Shown here: one piece after another, positions 1 through 5,301 of the stretch | Position numbering within the stretch: position 1 is the stretch's first letter | Layout: each line of letters opens with the position of its first letter | From: an uncultured Oscillospiraceae bacterium | GTDB lineage: Bacteria; Bacillota; Clostridia; Oscillospirales; Ruminococcaceae | Direction: 5' to 3' | NCBI GenBank assembly: GCA_900547385.1 | Contig: URGQ01000050.1 | Coordinates: forward strand, 1-9,349 | Length of the DNA: 9,349 bases | The notes under the pieces: model-generated | What the model was told of the DNA's origin: nothing | What the model saw: only the letters and a program-made list of their open reading frames with translations | Databases searched by the model: none | Program-made: the position numbers and the translations under genes

Positions 1-210
1 CGGCGGGACGCAAGGCCCGCTGGGGAAAGGAGGAGCGGCGGAGCGTTGGAGGGTTACCCCAAGCGTAAGCGGGGTGACCCGACATGGAGCGCAGCCCGCG
101 ACGACGCGTACGCACAAAAGGAACGCCCCGGCGGCGAGCCGTACAAGCCGTCACCCTCCGGCGACTCTGCGACGCCTTTAGGCGACTACAAACTATCCCC
201 TGCAGGGTAG
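1..210 (+). other. Doubtful open frame entering from the left edge
   Basis: Frame 1 is open from the first base to a TAG at 208-210, giving 69 residues with no start in the window. The peptide is rich in Arg, Gly, Pro and Ser and ends in GDYKLSPAG. I recognise no domain. The block is G+C-rich, so open frames arise easily: the minus strand is also open here in another frame, and a +2 ATG frame runs 84-416. There is no consistent third-position bias, and the strong hairpin at 51-80 lies inside the frame. It may be the C-terminus of a real gene lying to the left, or part of an intergenic repeat. Extending the sequence leftward would settle it. Confidence 0.2.
51..80. other. Strong stem-loop in G+C-rich intergenic DNA
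   Basis: GGGTTACCCC (51-60) pairs with GGGGTGACCC (71-80) over ten base pairs with one G-U wobble, leaving a ten-base loop AAGCGTAAGC. No T-run follows on either strand, so it is not an intrinsic terminator. It may be part of a structured RNA or of a dispersed palindromic repeat; nothing in the window decides between these. Confidence 0.45.
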
Positions 211-355
211 GCATACAAATTTTGATATCTAAAAGGCCCCGCCCCGCCGCCAAGCGACTACCAACTTGGTCTAGAATTTCTTCTGCTGCCCATTCCTCGG
301 CAAATCGTAGTCCCGCACCCGCGCGCCGCGACCCCTCTCTGCCCCAAAATATCAT

Positions 356-424
356 AATAATTCCCAGCCGCACTTCCCCAATAAAGCCCACTATTTATGC
401 AATTATTTCCCAATAATTCCCAGC
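356..424 (+). repeat. Pair of 13-bp direct repeats in AT-rich spacer
   Basis: AATAATTCCCAGC occurs exactly at 356-368 and again at 412-424, a 56-bp period. Between them is a related AATTATTTCCC (401-411). A second looser pair lies further left: GCGACTACAAACT (182-194) and GCGACTACCAACT (254-266), 12 of 13 identical. The stretch 211-470 otherwise shows no gene, tRNA or clear promoter. The repeats suggest local duplication or remnants of a repeat family; no function can be read from them. Confidence 0.4.
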
Positions 425-470
425 TCTGTAAACTTTCCATTAAATAAAGTGAAATATTAACCTTTGGACT

Positions 471-577
471 GCAAAAAAGGCTCGATTTTGCCGTATTAGT
501 GAAAGGACTTTTCTCACCGGCAAAAAATCTTTTCGCGTCGGTTCTCTCCCCGAATAACAAATCGAGAGCCTTTTTGC
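471..577. repeat. 107-bp inverted-repeat element, possible bidirectional terminator or MITE-like repeat
   Basis: The left end GCAAAAAAGGCTCGATTTTG (471-490) is the reverse complement of the right end (558-577) except for a two-base bulge and one length difference in the A-run. The ends can therefore close a long stem with a T-run on the 3' side of either strand (TTTTT at 571-575 on plus; TTTTTT from 472-477 on minus). Inside are competing helices: TTTTGCCG (486-493) with CGGCAAAA (518-525), a hairpin GTGA/TCAC (499-517), and GGTTCTC (540-546) with GAGAGCC (564-570) directly before the plus-strand T-run. On the minus strand it lies 120 bp past the pyrG stop and is the best candidate terminator of that transcript. 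No clear target-site duplication flanks it. A transposon-derived repeat and a structured small RNA are both possible. Confidence 0.55.
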
Positions 578-619
578 CCCACCGGTCAAACAGGGGCGCC
601 GGTCTAAAATTTTTCTTCA

Positions 620-650
620 GCAGACCTCATCGGGCAATTTGGGGGTCTGC
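620..650 (-). other. Hairpin downstream of pyrG without a U-tract
   Basis: GCAGACC (620-626) pairs perfectly with GGTCTGC (644-650) across a 17-base loop. Read as the pyrG transcript, it begins 48 bases past the stop codon, but the following bases are TGAAGAAAAATTTT rather than an immediate T-run. It may stabilise the mRNA 3' end or be a weak terminator ahead of the element at 471-577. Confidence 0.3.
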
Positions 651-697
651 CCCAGCGGGAACCCGCCTCCCACCAGCACCTTGAAAACTGAATAAAC

Positions 698-2299
698 TCA
701 CCGCTTTTCCTCTGCCTCCAGCGCCGCTTTTACAAAGCCGTAAAACAGCGGATGCGGGCGGTTGGGCCGGCTCTTGAATTCCGGATGGAACTGACACCCC
801 ACATACCATGGGTGGTCCTTGATCTCCACGATCTCCACCAGCGCCCCATCCGGCGAGGTACCGGCCAGTGTCAGGCCGTCCTGCTGCAGCTCACACCGGA
901 AGTCATTGTTGAACTCATACCGGTGGCGGTGCCGCTCGCTTATCTCCTTTTCCCCGTACAGAGAAAGGGCCCTTGTCCCCTCCGCCAAAACACAGGGATA
1001 CCGCCCCAGCCGCATGGTGCCGCCCTTTTGGGTCACGCCCACCTGTTCCGGCATCAGGGCAATGACCGGGTGCGCGGTAGAACCGGAAAATTCAGCGCTG
1101 TTGGCATCCCGCCAGCCGGCCACATGCCGGGCAAATTCGATCACGGCGATCTGCATGCCAAGGCAGATGCCAAAGTATGGAATGTGCTTTTCCCGGGCAT
1201 ATCGGGCCGCCAGGATCATGCCCTCTATTCCCCGGTCGCCAAAGCCGCCCGGCACCAGAATGCCGCCGCAGCCGGCCAGGGTTTCCGCTATATTTTCCGG
1301 GGTCAAATTCTCGGAATCCACCCAGCGGATCTCCACCTCGGCATCGCAGGCCGTCCCGGCATGGAACAGCGCCTCTGCTACACTGAGGTAAGCATCCCGC
1401 AGACCGGTATATTTCCCTACCAGGGCAATTTCCACCCGGCGGTGCACCCCTTTTATCTTCTCCACCATGGCTGTCCATTCGGTCATATCGGGGGTCCGTT
1501 CTCCCAGGCCTAGCCGGCGGCAAACGGCATCGCACAGGCCCTCTTTTTCCAGCAGCAGCGGTACTTCATACAGAGTATGGGCCGTCACATTGGGGATGAC
1601 ACACCGCTCCTCCATATTGCAGAACAGAGCGATTTTATGCCGCACCTCCTCGGTGATGGGCGCCTCCGTCCGGCAAACCAGAATATCCGGCTGGATGCCC
1701 ACCGAAAGAAGCTCCTTGACAGAATGCTGGGTGGGCTTGCTTTTCAGCTCTCCGGTGCCGGGGATGGAAACAATGAGCGGAACATGGATATACAGCACAT
1801 TTTCCCGACCCTTTTCCACCGCTACCTGCCGGATGGCCTCCAGATAGGGCTGGCTTTCGATATCCCCCACCGTACCGCCGATCTCGCTGATGACCACATC
1901 GGTGTTGCCATCCTCCATGGCATAGATCCGCCGCTTGATCTCATCGGTGATATGAGGGATGATCTGTACCGTGCCGCCGAGATAGCCCCCCTGCCGCTCC
2001 CGGTTCAGCACCGTCCAAAAGACCTTGCCGGAGGAAACACTGGCATTGCCGTCCAAGGATTCATCCACAAACCGCTCATAGTGGCCCAGATCCAGGTCGG
2101 TTTCGGCGCCATCCTCGGTCACAAAGACCTCACCGTGCTGAAAGGGGCTCATGGTGCCGGGATCAACATTGAAATACGGGTCGAACTTCTGATTTTTGAC
2201 CCGCAGGCCGCACTGCTTCAGCAATCTGCCCAGGGAAGCCGCGCAAATGCCTTTGCCCAAGCCCGAAACCACACCGCCGGTGACAAAAATGTACTTCAT
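698..2299 (-). CDS. pyrG: CTP synthase (glutamine hydrolysing)
   Basis: This enzyme converts UTP to CTP using ATP and ammonia from glutamine, the last step of de novo pyrimidine nucleotide synthesis in the cytoplasm. The 533-residue length is normal for the family (about 535). The synthetase domain starts with MKYIFVTGGVVSGLGKGI, carrying the P-loop, followed by the metal and substrate segment DGAETDLDLGHYERF and SEIGGTVGDIESQPYLEA. The class I glutamine amidotransferase domain fills the C-terminal half, with PGGFGDRG, nucleophile Cys379 in GICLGMQ, and His505/Glu507 in CQFHPEF, so all catalytic residues are present. I chose the ATG at 2299 over a GTG at 2317 because the GAGGAG ribosome binding site (about 2311-2316) lies inside the longer frame and ten bases before this ATG, and because family members begin with this M-KYIFVTGG. 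It is transcribed alone from the promoter at 2595-2623 behind a leader of roughly 290 bases. No other pyrimidine gene is adjacent. Confidence 0.97.
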   Translation of the reverse strand: MKYIFVTGGVVSGLGKGICAASLGRLLKQCGLRVKNQKFDPYFNVDPGTMSPFQHGEVFVTEDGAETDLDLGHYERFVDESLDGNASVSSGKVFWTVLNRERQGGYLGGTVQIIPHITDEIKRRIYAMEDGNTDVVISEIGGTVGDIESQPYLEAIRQVAVEKGRENVLYIHVPLIVSIPGTGELKSKPTQHSVKELLSVGIQPDILVCRTEAPITEEVRHKIALFCNMEERCVIPNVTAHTLYEVPLLLEKEGLCDAVCRRLGLGERTPDMTEWTAMVEKIKGVHRRVEIALVGKYTGLRDAYLSVAEALFHAGTACDAEVEIRWVDSENLTPENIAETLAGCGGILVPGGFGDRGIEGMILAARYAREKHIPYFGICLGMQIAVIEFARHVAGWRDANSAEFSGSTAHPVIALMPEQVGVTQKGGTMRLGRYPCVLAEGTRALSLYGEKEISERHRHRYEFNNDFRCELQQDGLTLAGTSPDGALVEIVEIKDHPWYVGCQFHPEFKSRPNRPHPLFYGFVKAALEAEEKR

Positions 2300-2590
2300 A
2301 CTATTTTCACTCCTCACACATATTTACCTTTGCTTTTTCCTTCATTTGGCCGGATCACCGCGCAAAAGCCCCGCGGCGGAGAGGGCCGCCCATTGGGATC
2401 AGCCCGGCGGGCGCGCCGGCCGCTCCCGCCGAAAAAGTGTGTATCCTTGCCGAACAAAGGCGGCCAAATAAAACGCACCCGCCAAAAATGGGGTCAGCGA
2501 AGCCTGCCGCTTGACAGGACGGAACGCTGCCGCTCCTTGGGGGGTGCGTGGGTGCCGAGGCCGGATGGCCGGCCCGCCCTAAAAAACAGT
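2300..2590 (-). promoter_or_regulatory. Long structured leader of pyrG, possible attenuator
   Basis: About 290 untranslated bases separate the predicted transcript start from pyrG. Visible helices include GGCCGG/CCGGCC (2559-2564 with 2569-2574), GGCGGG/CCCGCC (2425-2430 with 2406-2411), and an eight-base perfect pairing of ACGCACCC (minus strand of 2542-2549) with GGGTGCGT (minus strand of 2473-2480). On the minus strand that last helix is followed at once by TTTTATTT (2472-2465), as in a terminator; a shorter overlapping hairpin CGC-TG-ACCC / GGGTGCG uses the same 3' arm. The alternatives fit an attenuator. In Bacillus subtilis, pyrG is controlled by CTP-sensitive attenuation in its leader; whether this leader works that way is inference. 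Two 12-codon ATG frames in the leader lack ribosome binding sites. The plus strand holds no supported gene here. Confidence 0.45.
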
Positions 2591-2594
2591 TTAG

Positions 2595-2623
2595 ATTATA
2601 CTGCTGCAAGTATTGGCAGTCAA
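2595..2623 (-). promoter_or_regulatory. Sigma-A promoter of pyrG
   Basis: On the minus strand TTGACT (2623-2618) and a perfect TATAAT (2600-2595) are separated by exactly 17 bases. Transcription should begin near 2587-2590, giving a start region that reads CTGTTTTTTAGGGC, with a T6 tract at 2586-2581. T-tracts at transcript starts allow nucleotide-sensitive slippage in some pyrimidine genes (E. coli codBA and upp), which is suggestive here. The site lies upstream of pyrG and of no other minus-strand gene. Confidence 0.85.
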
Positions 2624-2639
2624 TGCTGCATATTGGCAG
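2602..2639 (-). promoter_or_regulatory. Duplicated operator-like motif around the pyrG -35 box
   Basis: On the minus strand CTGCCAATA-TGCAGCA (2639-2624) is followed by CTGCCAATA-CT-TGCAGCA (2619-2602), the two CTGCCAATA cores starting 20 bp apart. Each copy is itself a small inverted repeat, CTGC...GCAG. One copy sits just upstream of the -35 hexamer and the other overlaps its last bases and fills the spacer, an arrangement typical of repressor or activator sites. I cannot name the regulator. A chance tandem duplication is the alternative. Confidence 0.5.
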
Positions 2640-2708
2640 AGATTTTTACTCTATTTCGGCGGTTTATTGGTGGGAAAATAGAAAACGCGAAAGTTGAGAA
2701 AATATTTC

Positions 2709-2737
2709 TTGCAATACGGTGGGAGATGCGATATGAT
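2709..2737 (+). promoter_or_regulatory. Possible promoter facing a terminator
   Basis: TTGCAA (2709-2714) and TATGAT (2732-2737) have a 17-base spacer on the plus strand. A transcript would start near 2744 and meet the hairpin terminator at 2748-2772 almost immediately, giving an RNA of only about 30 bases. No gene lies downstream in this direction. This may be a chance match in AT-rich DNA or the source of a tiny RNA. Confidence 0.25.
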
Positions 2738-2747
2738 AGAGTCGATC

Positions 2748-2772
2748 CCCCCTGTGGGGGCCTTTTATTTTT
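2748..2772 (+). terminator. Intrinsic terminator, plus strand
   Basis: CCCCC (2748-2752), loop TGT, GGGGG (2756-2760), then CC and TTTTATTTTT (2763-2772). The stem is short but entirely G-C. There is no T-run on the other side, so it works for plus-strand transcription only. No plus-strand gene ends here, so its client is unclear; it may shield the ABC operon from stray transcription. Confidence 0.6.
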
Positions 2773-2775
2773 AGC

Positions 2776-2815
2776 AAAAAATCTCCCCCGGCAGCGGCAC
2801 TTGGCTACCGGGGGA
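2776..2815 (-). terminator. Intrinsic terminator of the TetR-ABC operon
   Basis: On the minus strand TCCCCCGG (2815-2808) with a mismatch and then AGC/GCT pairing forms an 11-bp stem closed by an eight-base loop, followed by GA and TTTTTT (2781-2776). It begins eight bases past the permease stop codon, so it ends the three-gene operon. Confidence 0.9.
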
Positions 2816-2822
2816 ATGTTAT

Positions 2823-3473
2823 TTACAGGTCGATCCGCTCAAAGTTTTTCTGTGCCTTTTGGCAGCTGAGGGCGGTCATCCCCATAAAGAGCAGCACCCC
2901 TGCCGCCAGCACGATGAGCTGCATCCCAAAGCCCTCGGTTTGGGAGTTCATCGCCGCCATGCCGGGGAAATGGTGCAGCGCTTCCGCCAGGCAGATGACC
3001 GCAAACCCGGCGATGCTGTACAGGATAAAGGGCTTACCCAGCCCATAGGCCGTGCGGAAAAAACCGCCGAGAAAAACACTGTTAAACAGGGCGAAGATGA
3101 TGAGCAGCCAGCCCAGGTAGGCAAAGTTCGCGTTCATCATGGCATTTTTGGTGTAGACAGCGGCTTCCCGCAGGGCCGTCAGCCGCACCGCGGTGAGCAC
3201 CGCGCACAGCAGCCAGCCCAGGAGCTCGATGAGGACGCAGAAGGTGTACTTGGCCCGGACGACATCCTGCTTTTTGCAGGGCAGCAGCGCCGTATACAGG
3301 ATATCGTTGCTCTCCCTTGCCATCTGGAAGGTGTAGAAGATGCCCAGCGTGATGAAGAACCCCCCCACCAAAATGGGATAGCCGGGGATCAGGGTCATAA
3401 GGGCAAAGGCCAAAAAGAAATAGGTGATGGGCGCGGCAGTGAGCCGCAGCTCCTTTTTGAGCAGCTTATTCAT
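2823..3473 (-). CDS. ABC-2 type transporter permease
   Basis: This 216-residue protein is mostly hydrophobic, with about six membrane segments (roughly residues 15-31, 33-50, 78-100, 117-138, 146-165 and 184-206). The cytoplasmic stretch NDILYTALLPCKKQDVVRAKY between segments 2 and 3 is the pattern of the ABC2_membrane_5 type of ABC-2 permeases, found in small Firmicute exporters of peptides, antimicrobials or lipids. It should form the membrane channel for the ATPase encoded just upstream, probably as a dimer. Its ATG overlaps the ATPase stop as ATGA, and AAGGAGG lies seven bases before it, so the two are translationally coupled. The substrate cannot be told from sequence. The gene is complete. 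Confidence 0.88.
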   Translation of the reverse strand: MNKLLKKELRLTAAPITYFFLAFALMTLIPGYPILVGGFFITLGIFYTFQMARESNDILYTALLPCKKQDVVRAKYTFCVLIELLGWLLCAVLTAVRLTALREAAVYTKNAMMNANFAYLGWLLIIFALFNSVFLGGFFRTAYGLGKPFILYSIAGFAVICLAEALHHFPGMAAMNSQTEGFGMQLIVLAAGVLLFMGMTALSCQKAQKNFERIDL

Positions 3474-4321
3474 GCTTCTCCCTCCTTTTCCATGTGCACC
3501 ATGATCTCCTCCAGCGTGGGTTCCTCCACCGGCAGCCCCTCAAACAGCGGGGTCCTCTCCCGGCGGATGAGCAGGGTGTCGCCGGCCTTTTCGCGGCAGC
3601 GGCCCAGCACCGCCGCCTGCTGTTCGGCGGTCAGCCCGCCCTGCCGGCGGATCAGCCGGTAGCTCTGCTGAAATTCCCCGATGGGCCCAGTGGCCAGAAT
3701 TTCGCCCTTTTGGATGTAGGTGATATCATCGGCGCATTTTTCCAGGTCGGAGGTGATGTGGGTGGAAAACAGGATAGCCACGCCCTCCTCCGCCAGCCGC
3801 AGGAAAATTTCCAGCAGCTCCTCGCGGGAAACGGGGTCCAGCCCGCTGGTGGGCTCATCCAAAAGCAGCAGCTTGGCATGGTGAGAAAGAGCCAGCGTCA
3901 GCAGGAATTTGACCTTCATGCCCTCGCTGAGCTCCCGCAGGCACTTGCTCTCATCCAGCGAAAAGCGCCGCAAATAATTCCGGTAGGCGGCATCATCCCA
4001 GCCGGGATAGAAGGAGGCCGTCATGCGGGCGATCTCCCCGACCCGGCGGCGCTGATAGTAGCTGGTGCCCCCCGCCGCGTAGCCGATCTGCTCCTTGATC
4101 CGCTGTTCATTTTGGGCAAAGGGCAGCCCAAAGTAGCGGATCTCCCCGGCATCGGGGTGGACCAGCCCCAGGATGGATTTGAGAGTGGTTGTTTTACCGG
4201 CGCCATTGCGGCCGATAAAGCCCATAATGCGGCCTGCCTCCAGTGAGAAGCTGACCTCACTCAGAGTAAAGGCGGGGTAATTTTTGCGCAGGCCCTGCAC
4301 CTGCAATACGGTATCGTTCAT
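3470..4321 (-). CDS. ABC transporter ATP-binding protein (YtrB/BcrA-like)
   Basis: This 283-residue cytoplasmic ATPase powers the ABC-2 permease encoded next. Walker A is GRNGAGKT (residues 37-44), the signature is LSEGM (131-135) in place of the usual LSGGQ, Walker B is LLLLDE (151-156) followed by PTSGLDP, and the switch histidine is His188 in STH. The LSxGM signature and the C-terminal tail after about residue 205 fit the YtrB-type exporters of Firmicutes. I chose the ATG at 4321, not an upstream start at 4450, because it overlaps the TetR stop as ATGA, has AAGGAGG seven bases before it, and begins the normal N-terminus; the extra 43 residues are out-of-frame TetR coding sequence. Direction of transport is inferred to be outward. 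Candidate substrates are antimicrobials, peptides or membrane-active compounds. Confidence 0.93.
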   Translation of the reverse strand: MNDTVLQVQGLRKNYPAFTLSEVSFSLEAGRIMGFIGRNGAGKTTTLKSILGLVHPDAGEIRYFGLPFAQNEQRIKEQIGYAAGGTSYYQRRRVGEIARMTASFYPGWDDAAYRNYLRRFSLDESKCLRELSEGMKVKFLLTLALSHHAKLLLLDEPTSGLDPVSREELLEIFLRLAEEGVAILFSTHITSDLEKCADDITYIQKGEILATGPIGEFQQSYRLIRRQGGLTAEQQAAVLGRCREKAGDTLLIRRERTPLFEGLPVEEPTLEEIMVHMEKEGEA

Positions 4322-4884
4322 GCGGTTTCCTCCTTTTTGCGGGCCAGCAGACCCTGGTAAACATCGGTGATCATGGTGCTGATGACCGTTTCCTCCAGAT
4401 TGAGATAGCCGGTGACCAGCATACTGGCAATGCCATGGATGAAGATCCACAGCTCGATGTGCAGCGTGTAGGCGGCCTGTTCCTCCAGCCCGGTGTTTTT
4501 CATAATAAGGCCGATGATTCGGCGGGTCAGTTCATCCTCCGCGGGCTGCGGCTCGCCGGTCCTGTCCCGCATAAAAAGCTCCTTGAAGAGCTGGGGCTGC
4601 CGGCGGGCAAAGCTGATATAGGCCATGCCGGAGGCCTTGTAGGGCGGGTACTGGCCCTCCTTCATCTGCTGCTCGATCCAGCGGTTATATTCGGCGTAAC
4701 CGGCGGCAAGGACATCGTGCTGCAGGGCGCCCATACTGCTGTAATTGCTGAAAATGGGCTGGGTAGAACACCCCAGCGCCGCGGCCACGGCCCGGGCATT
4801 CACCGCCTCCATCCCCTTTTGGCGCAAAATTTCCAGCGCGGCGGCGATGATCTCCTCTTTGGTCACCTTTACTTTGGGCGGCAT
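4318..4884 (-). CDS. TetR/AcrR family transcriptional regulator
   Basis: This 188-residue protein has the N-terminal TetR DNA-binding domain (about residues 7-60, helix-turn-helix about 28-47 with the recognition segment GCSTQPIFSNY). Its C-terminal ligand domain contains LWIFIHGIA (W146, H150, G151), the pattern of the WHG-type TetR C-terminal domain. It is first in the operon with the ATPase and permease genes, so it probably represses that operon until a ligand binds. The palindrome at 4907-4922 in its own promoter is the likely operator. The ATG at 4884 has AAAGGAGA (about 4890-4897) at good spacing. The gene is intact, and its stop overlaps the ATPase start. Confidence 0.92.
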   Translation of the reverse strand: MPPKVKVTKEEIIAAALEILRQKGMEAVNARAVAAALGCSTQPIFSNYSSMGALQHDVLAAGYAEYNRWIEQQMKEGQYPPYKASGMAYISFARRQPQLFKELFMRDRTGEPQPAEDELTRRIIGLIMKNTGLEEQAAYTLHIELWIFIHGIASMLVTGYLNLEETVISTMITDVYQGLLARKKEETA

Positions 4885-4906
4885 AGCGGTCTCCTTTCTG
4901 ATAGCT

Positions 4907-4922
4907 TATGTTATATATCATA
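4907..4922 (-). promoter_or_regulatory. Candidate TetR operator palindrome
   Basis: TATGTTATATATCATA is symmetric at 14 of 16 positions and lies between the -10 box (4927-4932) and the TetR start codon, covering the predicted transcription start near 4920. An 8-bp direct repeat TATGTTAT (4907-4914 and 4921-4928) overlaps it. This position would let a bound repressor block transcription. Binding by the adjacent TetR protein is inferred from context. Confidence 0.55.
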
Positions 4923-4926
4923 TGTT

Positions 4927-4955
4927 ATTGTATAGCCGTACCTCTTTTTTGTCAA
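4927..4955 (-). promoter_or_regulatory. Sigma-A promoter of the TetR-ABC operon
   Basis: On the minus strand a consensus TTGACA (4955-4950) and TACAAT (4932-4927) are 17 bases apart. The predicted start is about 35 bases before the TetR ATG. It faces away from feoA. Confidence 0.88.
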
Positions 4956-4996
4956 GGCCCGGCGGCAACTTTTCCCTGGGGCGGTTCCCCCTTTCC

Positions 4997-5043
4997 CCCA
5001 TGGTGAATAGCATGGGATGGGAGCCTCCCCTTAGCGCGCTCCC
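4997..5043 (+). promoter_or_regulatory. Hairpins in the feoA leader
   Basis: Two perfect six-base inverted repeats lie just before feoA: CCCATG/CATGGG (4997-5002 with 5011-5016) and GGGAGC/GCTCCC (5019-5024 with 5038-5043). The second ends one base before the feoA ribosome binding region and could limit its access. I see no convincing plus-strand -35/-10 pair between 4885 and 5052, and no recognisable Fur box or DtxR-type site, so iron control of feoAB is not visible here. Confidence 0.35.
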
Positions 5044-5052
5044 GGAAAGGTT

Positions 5053-5301
5053 ATGAGAATTATGGAGATTTTTCATCTTGATGATATGACCCCCGGCCAG
5101 CGGGCCGAGGTGCTGGAGCTGCGCACCGAAAGCCGGATGCGGCGGCGGCTTTTGGACCTGGGGCTGGTGCCGGGCACCCGGGTGGAATGCGTAGGACAAA
5201 GCCCCGGCGGCGACCCCAAGGCGTATCTCATCCGGGGGGCGGCGGTGGCCATCCGCAGCGAGGACGCCAGGACCGTAACAATGCGGCGGGTGGTGGTGTG
5301 A
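5053..5301 (+). CDS. feoA: Ferrous iron transport protein A (FeoA)
   Basis: FeoA is a small cytoplasmic SH3-like protein that works with FeoB in Fe(II) uptake. The 82 residues match the family: DDMTPGQRAEVLEL, then RRRLLDLGLVPGTRVE, a glycine-rich turn, and an end in AVAIRSEDARTVTMRRV. It overlaps feoB by one base (TGATG), so the two are co-transcribed and probably coupled. The start is not certain: GGAAAGG (5044-5050) is only two bases before the ATG at 5053 and eleven before an in-frame ATG at 5062, which would give a protein of 79 residues. I kept the longer form. It lies divergently from the TetR-ABC operon. Confidence 0.92.
   Translation: MRIMEIFHLDDMTPGQRAEVLELRTESRMRRRLLDLGLVPGTRVECVGQSPGGDPKAYLIRGAAVAIRSEDARTVTMRRVVV

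Noticed and set aside
84..416. 110-residue plus-strand open frame in the left spacer
   Set aside because: It is Arg/Pro/Ser-rich, begins inside a G+C-rich block without a ribosome binding site, and runs into AT-rich repeats with no domain.
258..560. 100-residue minus-strand open frame in the left spacer
   Set aside because: It crosses the inverted-repeat element at 471-577, lacks a clear ribosome binding site, and resembles no family. It could be translation of repeat DNA.
752..1513. 253-residue plus-strand open frame inside pyrG
   Set aside because: It is antisense to the amidotransferase domain, with no start signal or recognisable domain.
2307..2345. 12-codon leader frame (MKEKAKVNMCEE) ending in the pyrG ribosome binding site
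   Set aside because: The position suggests coupling, but no ribosome binding site precedes its ATG, so I do not call it a gene.
2355..2609. 84-residue minus-strand open frame in the pyrG leader
   Set aside because: Its ATG at 2609 lies within the pyrG promoter spacer, upstream of the predicted transcript start, so the pyrG message cannot carry it.
1577..2869. 430-residue plus-strand open frame antisense to pyrG and its leader
   Set aside because: It lies mostly opposite the clear CTP synthase gene, has no family resemblance, crosses promoter and terminator sequences, and arises from the G+C-rich codon pattern of the other strand.
4322..4450. N-terminal extension of the ABC ATPase
   Set aside because: It is out-of-frame TetR coding sequence, and the ATG at 4321 has a strong ribosome binding site and family-normal N-terminus.
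4885..5052. Fur or DtxR-type iron box in front of feoA
   Set aside because: I looked for GATAATGATAATC-like and TTAGG-like palindromes and found only the AT-rich palindrome placed at the TetR promoter.
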